From assembly GCF_009617595.1 (NCBI RefSeq), contig NZ_WIXK01000013.1, forward strand, positions 1-64,000: a DNA stretch of 64,000 nt. Direction: 5' to 3'. Positions 53,913 through 62,632 of the stretch are shown piece by piece (the stretch's first letter is position 1; each line of letters starts with the position of its first letter). The notes below the pieces were generated by a model. That model did not search any database and was not told where the DNA came from. It saw only the letters and a program-made list of their open reading frames with translations. The translations under genes and the position numbers were made by a program. The DNA is from Tritonibacter aquimaris. GTDB lineage: Bacteria; Pseudomonadota; Alphaproteobacteria; Rhodobacterales; Rhodobacteraceae.

Positions 53913-55049
53913 TTAGTCTTCGTCTTCTTCGTCGTTTGACTTCAGCTCAATCTCGCCGTTGACCACCATATCACGCAGAGCGTTGACGATGTTTGCCATC
54001 GAGGCCTCGCCAACTTTGCGGCGTACTTTGCCTTTTTCGGCCACTTCTTCCCGGATATTTGCGGCCATACGCGACGACATATTGGACAGCATAAAGTCGC
54101 TTGAAGCGACGTCTTCTTCCGCGCTGGCAAAGGCAATCGCGGTGACCAAGTCTTGTTGCGGTACCACACGGGTAATCTTGGGAATATCGGTTGGGCTCAG
54201 GCGTTCGCCGATCAGAGCAAAAGTATAGAGCGATTTGCGTACATCAGTTGCAAATTCTTGATCTTCCTCATCCAGCGCATCCATCACCTCATCGCGTTTG
54301 GCGGCAGGAGACTGGGTCAGGATCGCGCCCACGCGTTGCCCAGGTGTTTCATCAAACGCAAGCTCCGGACGGGCATCCACCTGCGCAGCCAGCGCAAGAC
54401 CAATGCGATCAACCGTTTCCGGGGTGACTTCGCCGGTCTGGCGCACCGCATAGGTGATCCGCCGTGCAAGCGGGCCAGGCAGGCAGGCGAGCATTTCAGC
54501 CGCCTTGCCAGTGTCGAGCATTGACAGCATGACCGCGGCCACTTCGATACTTTCGGCCTGTGCAAGCTCGGCGAGGTCTTCGGCGGGCAGGGTTTTCAAA
54601 CGCTCCCACGGGTTGCCAAACTGGCGCACCCCTGCCTCTTTGCGCAGGCGGCTGTAGGTGTGACGGCTGATTTTGCCCTCCATCGCGCTGAGCGCGCCAG
54701 CCAGACCATTGGGGAACGAAAGCCCCACATTGTCCAGCATATCGGCAAATTCACCTGCAACCGCGTTTAAGGTATCGCGATCCACAAGGCGCATGCGCCC
54801 CATCTGTTGGGTTAGTTCCGCCTGCAGGCCCTCCGGCAGGTCTTCAATGGGGATGTCAGCCCCCTCATTGAGCAATAACCGCACGACGATGGCAGCTTTT
54901 GCCTTGCCGCTCAGCTCGATACTTTGGCTGGCAGCGGGGGCATCAAATGCCAGTGGTGCAGGGTCGGCTGCCGGGGCGAGGGCGGGGAAATCACCAAAAT
55001 CATCCCCCATCCCAATCGCAGGAAGCGCCAATGCTGTGTCTTGTTCCAT
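53913..55049 (-). CDS. fliG: FliG-like protein (flagellar motor switch family), divergent
   Basis: A 378-residue protein. After an Ala/Pro-rich start, residues about 45-340 match FliG in order. The middle domain reads IEVAAVMLSMLDTGKAAEML, where the EHPQ motif is replaced by ESIE. The C-terminal domain reads FMLSNMSSRMAANIREEVAE and then LRDMVVNGEIEL. FliG couples the stator to the rotor. No other flagellar gene is in the window. It follows a TPR-protein gene by 79 bp. It may be the organism's only FliG or a paralog. Confidence 0.75.
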   Translation of the reverse strand: MEQDTALALPAIGMGDDFGDFPALAPAADPAPLAFDAPAASQSIELSGKAKAAIVVRLLLNEGADIPIEDLPEGLQAELTQQMGRMRLVDRDTLNAVAGEFADMLDNVGLSFPNGLAGALSAMEGKISRHTYSRLRKEAGVRQFGNPWERLKTLPAEDLAELAQAESIEVAAVMLSMLDTGKAAEMLACLPGPLARRITYAVRQTGEVTPETVDRIGLALAAQVDARPELAFDETPGQRVGAILTQSPAAKRDEVMDALDEEDQEFATDVRKSLYTFALIGERLSPTDIPKITRVVPQQDLVTAIAFASAEEDVASSDFMLSNMSSRMAANIREEVAEKGKVRRKVGEASMANIVNALRDMVVNGEIELKSNDEEDED

Positions 55050-55112
55050 TCTTGAGCCTCAAACCAAAAAGATTCTTCTTCGGTTGCAGGCTCAAGATAG
55101 ACCACGATCAGT

Positions 55113-55129
55113 AAAAAAAGCCTTAGCTT
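55113..55129 (-). terminator. Weak terminator after the TPR gene
   Basis: On the minus strand AAGC-TAAG-GCTT is followed by a run of T (seven), right at the TPR stop codon. The stem is only 4 bp. Confidence 0.35.
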
Positions 55130-55662
55130 CAATAGGTAAAGCTCTGCCCTGTCTCAAGTGCCTGCCGCAACGAAGTTTCCGCCCAGGTTTCCGCCCCACC
55201 GCGGGCGCGAATTTCTTTCCATTCTGCAAAAGCTTCGCCCAGACGCCCCTGTTTTATCAGAGCCTGACCATAGTAGGAGCGGGCCAAAAGGTTATTGGGA
55301 TCAAGCTTTAGCGCTTTTTCATAATACGCATGAGCAATCGCATCATTGCCAAGCTTGCGGTGGGTGAAACCCCAATAGGTCAACACCCGGCCTTCGTTTT
55401 GATCTTGCATGGCCGACAGCACAGCCTGTGCATCCGCATTGCGCCCGGCATAGGCCAGCGCGCGGGCGTCATCAAACAGCTGATCGTCATTCAGCGAAGA
55501 TTGTTTGGGTTTTACGCAGCGTTTGGTCTCAGGGTCATAAACCCGCTTGCCCCAACATTTTTTCACCGTGTCGGTGGGTTTGGGTGGGTTGAAATCATCG
55601 CCGCCAGCCGCAAAGGCAAGACCTGGAATAATCATCATTGCTAGAACAAAAAGAGGGCGCAT
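55129..55662 (-). CDS. Secreted tetratricopeptide-repeat protein
   Basis: A 177-residue protein with a signal peptide (MRPLFVLAMMIIPGLAFAAG). A two-cysteine segment follows (KKCWGKRVYDPETKRCVKP), then TPR repeats (AHAYYEKALKLDPNNLLARS). A possible disulfide and a protein-interaction role in the periplasm are inferred. It lies upstream of the FliG-like gene on the same strand; a weak hairpin with seven T on the minus strand lies between them. Confidence 0.8.
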   Translation of the reverse strand: MRPLFVLAMMIIPGLAFAAGGDDFNPPKPTDTVKKCWGKRVYDPETKRCVKPKQSSLNDDQLFDDARALAYAGRNADAQAVLSAMQDQNEGRVLTYWGFTHRKLGNDAIAHAYYEKALKLDPNNLLARSYYGQALIKQGRLGEAFAEWKEIRARGGAETWAETSLRQALETGQSFTY

Positions 55663-55800
55663 ATTAAATCTCCTTGGCAGGGCTGCCGTTGGTGCACATT
55701 AAATATGATACGAAACAATCTTGGCAATTATTCCCTGCACTCGCGCATATGTGATCTTGCGGAGAATATGCAGGGCGCGCGCGTGGCACAGGGGCGCAAT

Positions 55801-55830
55801 AAAAAAGCCCCGTCCGGATGAACGGGGCTT
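55801..55830 (-). terminator. Rho-independent terminator of purB
   Basis: AAGCCCCGT and ACGGGGCTT form a 9-bp stem; read on the minus strand it is followed by a run of T, about 22 bp after the purB stop. Confidence 0.88.
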
Positions 55831-55852
55831 CGTTTGTTTACATGGCGTGGGA

Positions 55853-57157
55853 TCAGTCACCAAAGACACGTTTGAAAATCGTGTCTACGTGTTTGGTGTG
55901 ATATTCCATGTCGAATTTTGCCCGGATGCCGTCTTCGCCTAGGGCAGCAACCACTTCGGCATCGCCCAGAAGCAGCTCTTGGAAGTCAACGCGCTCTTCC
56001 CAGACTTTCAGCGCGTTGCGCTGCACCATCGCATAGGCGTCTTCGCGGCTTACGCCCGCTTGGGTCAGCGCCAGCAGAACCCGCTGCGACATCACCAGAC
56101 CCGGGAATTTGTTCATGTTGTCCAACATGTTTTCCGGGAAGATCAGCATCTTGTCGACCACACCGGCCAGACGGTTCAGCGCAAAGTTCAGCGTTACAGT
56201 TGCGTCCGGGCCAATGCCGCGCTCAACGGAGGAGTGGGAAATGTCACGCTCATGCCAGAGAGCAACGTTTTCCATCGCGGGCACCACGGTCATACGTACA
56301 AGACGCGCAAGACCGGTGAGGTTTTCGGTCAGAACCGGGTTTTTCTTGTGCGGCATCGCCGAGGAGCCTTTTTGCCCCATCGAGAAGAATTCCGCACCTT
56401 CCAGCACTTCGGTGCGCTGCATGTGGCGGATTTCGATTGCGATGTTTTCGATTGAGGATGCAATCACACCCAGAACCGCAAAGAACATTGCGTGACGGTC
56501 GCGGGGGATCACCTGGGTTGAGATCGGCTCAGGCTTCAGGCCCAGCTTTTCACACACATGCTCTTCGACGCGCGGATCAATGTTTGCAAAGGTGCCAACC
56601 GCGCCAGAGATTGCGCCGGTTGCGATCTCTTCACGTGCTTGAGCCAGGCGGGCTTTGTTGCGATCCATTTCCGCGTAAAAACGCGCAAATGTCAGACCCA
56701 TGGTGGTGGGTTCCGCGTGGATACCGTGGGAGCGGCCAACACGGACAGTGTTTTTATGCTCCAACGCGCGTTTTTTCAGTGCGGCCAGAACCTTGTCCAT
56801 ATCCGCCAGCAAAATGTCAGCGGCGCGGGCCAGCTGTACGTTCAGGCAGGTGTCGAGAACATCTGACGAGGTCATGCCCTGGTGTACAAAGCGCGCTTCT
56901 TCTGATCCGACGTGCTCCGCCAGATGGGTCAAGAATGCGATGACGTCATGTTTGGTCACGGCTTCGATTTCATCGATGCGCGCGACATCAAATTCAACGT
57001 CCTTGGCTTTCCAGACCGCGTCCGCGTTTTCCTGTGGGATCACACCCAGTTCGGCCTGAGCATCGCAGGCATGCGCCTCGATTTCATACCAGATTTTGAA
57101 CTTGGTGGCTGGTTCCCAGATGTCGGTCATCTCTTTGCGGGCATAGCGGGGGATCAT
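55853..57157 (-). CDS. purB: Adenylosuccinate lyase
   Basis: A 434-residue fumarase/aspartase-superfamily lyase acting twice in purine synthesis (SAICAR to AICAR, adenylosuccinate to AMP). The superfamily signature is KGSSAMPHKKNPVLTENL; HQGMTSSDVLDTCLN and RSHGIHAEPTTMG hold other active-site residues. MIPRYARKEMTDIWEP is the usual start, with AGAGG upstream. Confidence 0.96.
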   Translation of the reverse strand: MIPRYARKEMTDIWEPATKFKIWYEIEAHACDAQAELGVIPQENADAVWKAKDVEFDVARIDEIEAVTKHDVIAFLTHLAEHVGSEEARFVHQGMTSSDVLDTCLNVQLARAADILLADMDKVLAALKKRALEHKNTVRVGRSHGIHAEPTTMGLTFARFYAEMDRNKARLAQAREEIATGAISGAVGTFANIDPRVEEHVCEKLGLKPEPISTQVIPRDRHAMFFAVLGVIASSIENIAIEIRHMQRTEVLEGAEFFSMGQKGSSAMPHKKNPVLTENLTGLARLVRMTVVPAMENVALWHERDISHSSVERGIGPDATVTLNFALNRLAGVVDKMLIFPENMLDNMNKFPGLVMSQRVLLALTQAGVSREDAYAMVQRNALKVWEERVDFQELLLGDAEVVAALGEDGIRAKFDMEYHTKHVDTIFKRVFGD

Positions 57158-57226
57158 GAGCGAAGGCACCTCTATAAGAATGTGGCAGCAGATGCGCGCG
57201 GTTTAGTCGAGCTGGGCCAAAACAGC

Positions 57227-57254
57227 AAGAGCGGCCCGCTCTGGGGCCGCTCTT
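57227..57254 (-). terminator. Terminator of the hydrolase-OsmC gene
   Basis: AAGAGCGGCCC and GGGCCGCTCTT form a perfect 11-bp stem with a 6-base loop, 46 bp after the stop on the minus strand. The T-run is imperfect. Confidence 0.7.
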
Positions 57255-57299
57255 ACTGTCAAAAACACCACAAAAGAGTTTCAAACACATCTTTAAGCG

Positions 57300-58529
57300 C
57301 TACATGGGCGCGTGTTGTACCTCAAGTCGGGTGACAACCTTTGCACCGCTTTCCAATGTGCGGTGCACTGGGCATTTATCCGCGATTTCCAGCAGGCGCT
57401 GGCGCTGCTCGTCACTAAGATCGCCACACAGCTGAATCACCCGGGTGAACTGGTCGATCTTTGCAGGCGCGCCGGGGGCTGCGTCCTGGGCGTGCACCTT
57501 GTCGTGGCAAACATCGACGCTGATACTGTCCAATGGCCATTCTTTGCGGCGGGCATACATGCGGATGGTCATCGACGTGCAGGCGCCAAGCCCCGCGGCA
57601 ATGAAGCCATAAGGCGACATGCCGCGATTGGTGCCGCCATAGGCTTTGGGTTCATCGGCAAGCATATGATGATGCGGACCAGACTGGATGTCTTGCAAAA
57701 ACCCTTCGGGGTCGGCCTCGCTCACGCGTAACACACCTTCGGGCGCGCCGGGCGGCGGGGCAGGTGGGGCCAGATCCACATATCGCCCAGCCCAGGCTGC
57801 GATAACCTCGGCGGCATATTCCGCATCGCGGGCGCGTGAAATCAAATGGTCCGCCTGATCAAGCGTGACAAAGCTTTTGGGGTGTTTTGCCGCGCCAAAG
57901 ATTGCAGAGGCGTTTTCAATGCCCACGGTTGCATCTGTGGGCGCATGCATCACCAGCAATGCGGCGCGTAGATCAGAAATCGCCAGCTCCAGTTCCGCCG
58001 ATTTGATATCATCGACAAAGCCCTTTCCGATGACAAAGGGACGCCCCCCAAGGCAGACCTCAGCCGCGCCCTCAGCTTCAATCTTTGGCAGCGCCGTTTC
58101 AAAATGATGGGTCACATGTGCCGGGTCCGATGGCGCCCCCAGCGTGACCACACCTTTGACCGAGGGAATACCGGCCCGCGCGCGCAAAACCGCAGCACCG
58201 CCAAGCGAGTGACCGATCAGGATTTGCGGCGCAAGATCGCGGCCAGAAAGATACTGCGCGGCGGCAATCAGATCCTGCACGTTTGAGGAAAAGTCTGTGT
58301 TTTCAAACTCTCCCTCAGAGTGGCCAAGACCGGTGAAATCAAACCGCAGCACAGCAATTCCCATCCCCGCCAGGCGCGCAGCGATGCGGCGGGCGGCGGG
58401 GATATCCTTGGAGCAGGTGAAGCAATGGGCAAACAGAGCTGTTGCCAAAACAGGCCCGTCCGGCAAATCCAGACGCGCGGCAAGTTGGGTTCCGGCATGG
58501 CCGGCAAAGGTGATGCGTTCAGTGGGCAT
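57300..58529 (-). CDS. Alpha/beta hydrolase fused to OsmC-type peroxidase domain
   Basis: A 409-residue fusion. Residues about 1-255 form an alpha/beta hydrolase with nucleophile elbow IGHSLGGAAVL and a late HLISRA histidine. Residues about 270-409 form an OsmC/Ohr-like domain with GLGACTSMTIRMYARRK and the second cysteine in DKCPVHRTLES. The two cysteines could reduce organic hydroperoxides. The fusion is a known architecture. It is divergent from the Nudix gene. Confidence 0.9.
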   Translation of the reverse strand: MPTERITFAGHAGTQLAARLDLPDGPVLATALFAHCFTCSKDIPAARRIAARLAGMGIAVLRFDFTGLGHSEGEFENTDFSSNVQDLIAAAQYLSGRDLAPQILIGHSLGGAAVLRARAGIPSVKGVVTLGAPSDPAHVTHHFETALPKIEAEGAAEVCLGGRPFVIGKGFVDDIKSAELELAISDLRAALLVMHAPTDATVGIENASAIFGAAKHPKSFVTLDQADHLISRARDAEYAAEVIAAWAGRYVDLAPPAPPPGAPEGVLRVSEADPEGFLQDIQSGPHHHMLADEPKAYGGTNRGMSPYGFIAAGLGACTSMTIRMYARRKEWPLDSISVDVCHDKVHAQDAAPGAPAKIDQFTRVIQLCGDLSDEQRQRLLEIADKCPVHRTLESGAKVVTRLEVQHAPM

Positions 58530-58625
58530 ATATCATGGCTTTTGTGGCTGTTGGATAATATCGTGGGGCCTGCGAAACGCTACGACAAGAGCGGCGATGC
58601 CAAGGTCACACAGAGGTGAAGGAAG

Positions 58626-59174
58626 ATGAGCCAATTGCAACTAACGGGCGTGGGTTATTACAAGCCTGTCACGGCGCGCGAGGTGGACACCTGGAATAAG
58701 CTTTGCCATTTTCACGCTGAGGAGCCTTTGGCATTTGGTCGCGATTCCCGAACCGGACATATTACGGCCTCGGCTTTTATCCTATCGCCGGATTTCAACA
58801 ACGTCCTGCTGACCCATCACCGCAAGCTTGATCGATGGTTGCAACTGGGCGGGCATTGCGACGGGATTGCGGATGTGCCGTTTGTCGCGCTCAAGGAAGC
58901 CTATGAAGAAAGCGGCCTCAGCCGGATCGAACCCTTGCGCGATCGCATCTTTGATGTGGATATTCACGAGATCCCCGCCCATGGCGCAGAGCAGACGCAT
59001 CTGCACTATGATGTGCGCTATCTTTATCGCGCAGCTGAGGGGGAGTTTAAAGTCAGTGACGAATCCCATGATCTTGCATGGGTGCCTTTAACGCAGCTGG
59101 AAGAGTATACCGATGCTGCCTCGGTGTTGGTCGTGCGCGACAAGCTTGCAGCCTATATGAACAGCGCCGCCTGA
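58626..59174 (+). CDS. Nudix hydrolase with variant box
   Basis: A 182-residue Nudix-fold protein. The Nudix region is GHCDGIADVPFVALKEAYEE followed by SGL. The metal-binding EExxE core (KEAYEESG) is kept, but the first conserved Glu is Ala and the Arg is Lys, so the substrate range may differ. It is divergent from the hydrolase-OsmC gene; GGAAG precedes the ATG. Confidence 0.82.
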   Translation: MSQLQLTGVGYYKPVTAREVDTWNKLCHFHAEEPLAFGRDSRTGHITASAFILSPDFNNVLLTHHRKLDRWLQLGGHCDGIADVPFVALKEAYEESGLSRIEPLRDRIFDVDIHEIPAHGAEQTHLHYDVRYLYRAAEGEFKVSDESHDLAWVPLTQLEEYTDAASVLVVRDKLAAYMNSAA

Positions 59175-59176
59175 TT

Positions 59177-60115
59177 TCAGTTCGGCAGATCCAGCAAGGC
59201 AATCGCTGCGCGCACCATACCGGCACTATCAAGATAGAGCACAGTTGCCATCATCAGCAGCAAATGTGCTCCATAGCGCAAATCATTGGTACGCAGAAAA
59301 CGCATGGCTCCTGTTGCAGCTTTGAGCGGAACAGAAGCCCAGGTGTTTGCACGCTGTTTCAGCGATGTTTTTTCTGCAAAACTCCATTCAGATTTGATTT
59401 CCACATCAACGACTTGATCAGCCATCAGAATTTCATCGCAGTGATGTTCCAGCATTTCTATGGTTGCATCCACCGGAGCAAAGACATCGCGGCCTCGCGG
59501 GCGCAGAATGTCGCTGCTCTGATTGGTTTCATCATGTGCAACAGTGCGCGCGGGCATCGGGTTTGGTTGCTCAACCTCTTCGGCATGAAGAATTTCAAGC
59601 GCGGGTAGATCTGCATCTTCCTCGGTTTGAATAAAAGGAATCTCTACGTAAATCTGCGGGACTTCGGCCTCGGAGGAGGTTTCGAAGGCATCAACATCAA
59701 GCGGATCAAACACGCTCAGAAATTGGTCACGGGTCAGAATATGGGGGGTATCCAGCCACTGAACCGAAATCGCATCCAGATCGATCACCAAATCGCGCAA
59801 AACGGCAGCCAACAGCATCTCGCAAAGGTGGTGATCAAAAACATCCGGATACAGTGAAGTAATACGCACATCCAGGGTATCGCCCTGCAATTGTTGCGCT
59901 TTCCAGCCGCGCTTCATCTGTGGGCGCAATCGTATTTCAACGGAGAAATGATCAAGATCCAGTGCAAATCCAGCGCTACAGCGAGCACCAAAGGAAAAGA
60001 CCTCATGCCCGTGCTCTTCAAAGGTTTTGATCACTGCAGATGCCGCGAAAGCAAGTGCGTCTTTTGCCGTGCCCTCAAAGCCCAGCTTTCCTTTGTAAAG
60101 TTCAGACGTTCCCAT
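59177..60115 (-). CDS. Protein of unknown function with C-terminal hydrophobic segment
   Basis: A 312-residue acidic protein of no recognised family. An alpha/beta-looking N-terminal half (residues 1-140, including ALDLDHFSVEIRLRP and DAISVQWLDTPHILTRDQFL) is followed by a Pro/Glu-rich linker. The C-terminus reads YGAHLLLMMATVLYLDSAG and could be a tail anchor. It is convergent with the Nudix gene, which ends 2 bp away. Confidence 0.6.
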   Translation of the reverse strand: MGTSELYKGKLGFEGTAKDALAFAASAVIKTFEEHGHEVFSFGARCSAGFALDLDHFSVEIRLRPQMKRGWKAQQLQGDTLDVRITSLYPDVFDHHLCEMLLAAVLRDLVIDLDAISVQWLDTPHILTRDQFLSVFDPLDVDAFETSSEAEVPQIYVEIPFIQTEEDADLPALEILHAEEVEQPNPMPARTVAHDETNQSSDILRPRGRDVFAPVDATIEMLEHHCDEILMADQVVDVEIKSEWSFAEKTSLKQRANTWASVPLKAATGAMRFLRTNDLRYGAHLLLMMATVLYLDSAGMVRAAIALLDLPN

Positions 60116-60370
60116 GATCAGCTTTCTCCCTGTTGGCGGTGCCGATGGAAGAAAGATAAAATTTGAAAAAGCGGAAATTACGGCGGTAAATTAGGTTTTT
60201 TGATTATGATTTTATATACAAGTCCTGAAATGAGGCATTATTAAAGTTATTTTTATTCAAATACTTACGATGTTTTGTTGCAGTTTGATGTAGGGAATGT
60301 GGCCAAAGCTTGGCCGCAGCTCAACACATTTCCGCCCAAGCTTGTTTGTTACTGCGCGCAAAAGCCGAGT

Positions 60371-61171
60371 TTATCGGTCAATTTTCGGCCCCATTACCGA
60401 GAGTGCTTGCTGATAGACGGTGGCTGCGTTCCAGGATTGTAAGATTTTGTAATTTGGCTCACCTGGTTGATAGCCTTTGCCGGGGCGCCAACCTTTTTTG
60501 CGCAAGTAATGCGCGGTAGAGGCAAGTGCGTCGTAAAAATTGTAGAAATCAACCCGACCGTCGCCATCGCCATCCACCCCATAGCGCAGCGCATTGCCCG
60601 GCAGGAATTGGGTATGGCCAAGCTCTCCGTGTTTTGCACCTTTGGTCCGACCAGAAATCGCACCTTGGTCCACCAGCTTCAGCGCGCCAAGCGCGTGGGG
60701 TTCAAAAAACGCAGAACGGCGGCAATCATAGGTCAGCGTGACAATGGCGGAAACAACTTCGCTGTCGCCCATAAAGTTGCCAAATGCGGTTTCCATTCCG
60801 TGAATGGCAATCAAGATACCAGCAGGCACGCCGTATTGGCGCTCTAGGTTTTGATAAAAACTCAGATGGCGCGCTTTTTGTTTGCGCCCCTGGGCGATGA
60901 TTGTGTTTGCCCCGCGCAGCTCCATGAAACGCTGCAATGAATAGCGAAAACTTTTCTGATTGCGGTCTGCTGCGATCGTGCGCGTCGCGTATCTGGCCTG
61001 AGCCAGCGCATCAAGGCCACGCGCGCCAACACCTGCGCGCCGGGCGCTTTGTGCGAACTCGCGCTTCCAGGCATCAAACCCCGCGGCCGTGTTGCCGCAG
61101 CTTGCCCCATAGGCGGGGGTGGTTGCCAAGGCACCAACAATTGCGACCGCTCTTAAGATCTTCCACCCCAT
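60371..61171 (-). CDS. Lytic murein transglycosylase (MltB/SLT_2 type)
   Basis: A 266-residue exported enzyme. The signal peptide is WKILRAVAIVGALATTPAYG. The catalytic Glu is in AIHGMETAFGNFMGD, and the C-terminal region GELGHTQFLPGNALRYGVDG, then HYLRKKGW, is typical of the SLT_2 domain. It cuts peptidoglycan glycan strands to give anhydromuropeptides. The ATG at 61169-61171 with GGAGGGG is chosen over one 13 codons upstream. The peptidoglycan-binding domain found in some relatives is absent. Confidence 0.9.
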   Translation of the reverse strand: MGWKILRAVAIVGALATTPAYGASCGNTAAGFDAWKREFAQSARRAGVGARGLDALAQARYATRTIAADRNQKSFRYSLQRFMELRGANTIIAQGRKQKARHLSFYQNLERQYGVPAGILIAIHGMETAFGNFMGDSEVVSAIVTLTYDCRRSAFFEPHALGALKLVDQGAISGRTKGAKHGELGHTQFLPGNALRYGVDGDGDGRVDFYNFYDALASTAHYLRKKGWRPGKGYQPGEPNYKILQSWNAATVYQQALSVMGPKIDR

Positions 61172-61232
61172 TGCGTCCCCTCCAGCTGGTTTAATTCCAG
61201 TGTGACGCAATTTTTGAAAATCTCAAACCCCT

Positions 61233-62468
61233 TCAGCCAAAGGCCGCCTGTGCCGAAAGCGCCAAACCATCCGCCACAGCGGTCATTGCGTTTTGGGTTT
61301 CGACCTCTGCGTCGGGGCAAAGCGCCTGAAGGCTCTGCTGCACAGCCCCCAAAAGCGACGAGCCCCCCACCAGCACCAGCCGGTTCACAGCAGCCGGGTC
61401 GATTTCCGCCTGCGCAAGGGTTTCGCGGGCGCAGGCCTGAATGCTGGCAACCGGCGGTGCCAGACAGTGCTGCATATCCTCAAGCGGGGCGGACAATCCG
61501 CGCTCCAGCACCTTCAGATCGATGCGCGCGTCCTGTTGGCTGTTGGCCTGAATTTTCCCGGCTTCGGTTGCAAAGGCGAGCTCATGGCCCGTTTCATCTT
61601 CAAGCGTGGCTACAAGGCGCGCCAGTTTGTCGGGCTCCACCGCATGTTGCAGCAGATCTTCCGCCTTGCGGCGGGTCTCGCGGGTGTAAAGAAAAGGGAT
61701 CATCTGCCAGGTCGCCAGATCATTGAACAGCCGCTGCGGCGCGGGCAGGGTGCCGCCACCCATGCTGTTGCGGATCTCGCTGCCACGTCCAAGCAAGGGC
61801 ATCACGTGATCAAGACTGATCTGGCGATCAAAATCGGTGCCGCCCAAACGCACACCGTGGCTGGCAAGGATACGCGGCGCGCATCCGTCTTCTTGCACAA
61901 AGGCAGTAAAGTCAGATGTACCACCGCCAATATCCACCACCAGACCAACGCCGGCTTTCGGCGGTGACGCCCGAAGCGCGGCCTCTGGCTCATACATAAA
62001 GGTCACATCTTCAAAGCCTGCTTCCAGATAGCAGGCGCGCAGATCTTTTTCGGCCTGTGCATCCCGCGCGGGGTCCGCGCTGTGAAAATGCACGGGACGC
62101 CCCGACAGCGCATGGGTGAACGTCATCCGGGTCTGCGCTTCGGCGCGTGTTTTCAGCTCTGCAAGAAACCGCGCGATAATGGTTGAAAAAGCCAGCCGTT
62201 CTCCACCCAGGCGGCGCTGCTCATGCAAAAGCGGTGTGCCCAGCAGGCTTTTGAGAGCACGCATAAACCGGCCTTCATCGCCCTGGATCAGGCCACGTGT
62301 TGCGCTGCGGCCAATGCGCATGCGCGCGGGCGAGACTTCAAAAAACACAGCGGTCGGCAGGGTGGTCTCTCCAGGTTCCAGCTCAATCAGCCAGGGGCGA
62401 TCTGCGGCGGCAATACCGGCCGCCGTATTGGAGGTTCCAAAATCAATACCAAGCGTAGCCTGCGCCAT
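61233..62468 (-). CDS. Hsp70 family protein (YegD-like)
   Basis: A 411-residue actin-fold ATPase lacking the DnaK substrate-binding domain. Phosphate motifs are LGIDFGTSNTAAG and VVDIGGGTSDFTAF, and the adenosine motif is LVLVGGSSLLGAVQ. The start MAQATLGIDFG follows GGAGG. The function of YegD-type proteins is unknown; chaperone activity is uncertain without the C-terminal domain. Confidence 0.88.
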   Translation of the reverse strand: MAQATLGIDFGTSNTAAGIAAADRPWLIELEPGETTLPTAVFFEVSPARMRIGRSATRGLIQGDEGRFMRALKSLLGTPLLHEQRRLGGERLAFSTIIARFLAELKTRAEAQTRMTFTHALSGRPVHFHSADPARDAQAEKDLRACYLEAGFEDVTFMYEPEAALRASPPKAGVGLVVDIGGGTSDFTAFVQEDGCAPRILASHGVRLGGTDFDRQISLDHVMPLLGRGSEIRNSMGGGTLPAPQRLFNDLATWQMIPFLYTRETRRKAEDLLQHAVEPDKLARLVATLEDETGHELAFATEAGKIQANSQQDARIDLKVLERGLSAPLEDMQHCLAPPVASIQACARETLAQAEIDPAAVNRLVLVGGSSLLGAVQQSLQALCPDAEVETQNAMTAVADGLALSAQAAFG

Positions 62469-62632
62469 CTGTGCAACCTCCAATCAAAATAGGGAAGCGC
62501 GCTGGCTAAAGGGTGCAGAGGCCATGCGCAAGGGGAAACAGTGGAGTTTTACAAAACTATCATTGTGTTTTGGTGATATGCTAGCTTTGTAATTGGTGAC
62601 GTTTTTATTCCAGCTTTGTCCGAAAAGAATTT

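Noticed and set aside
60116-60370. AT-rich gap between the unknown-function gene and the transglycosylase, considered for an ncRNA
   Set aside because: Only a weak GGCCAA/TTGGCC hairpin is visible and no promoter-terminator pair; nothing can be supported.
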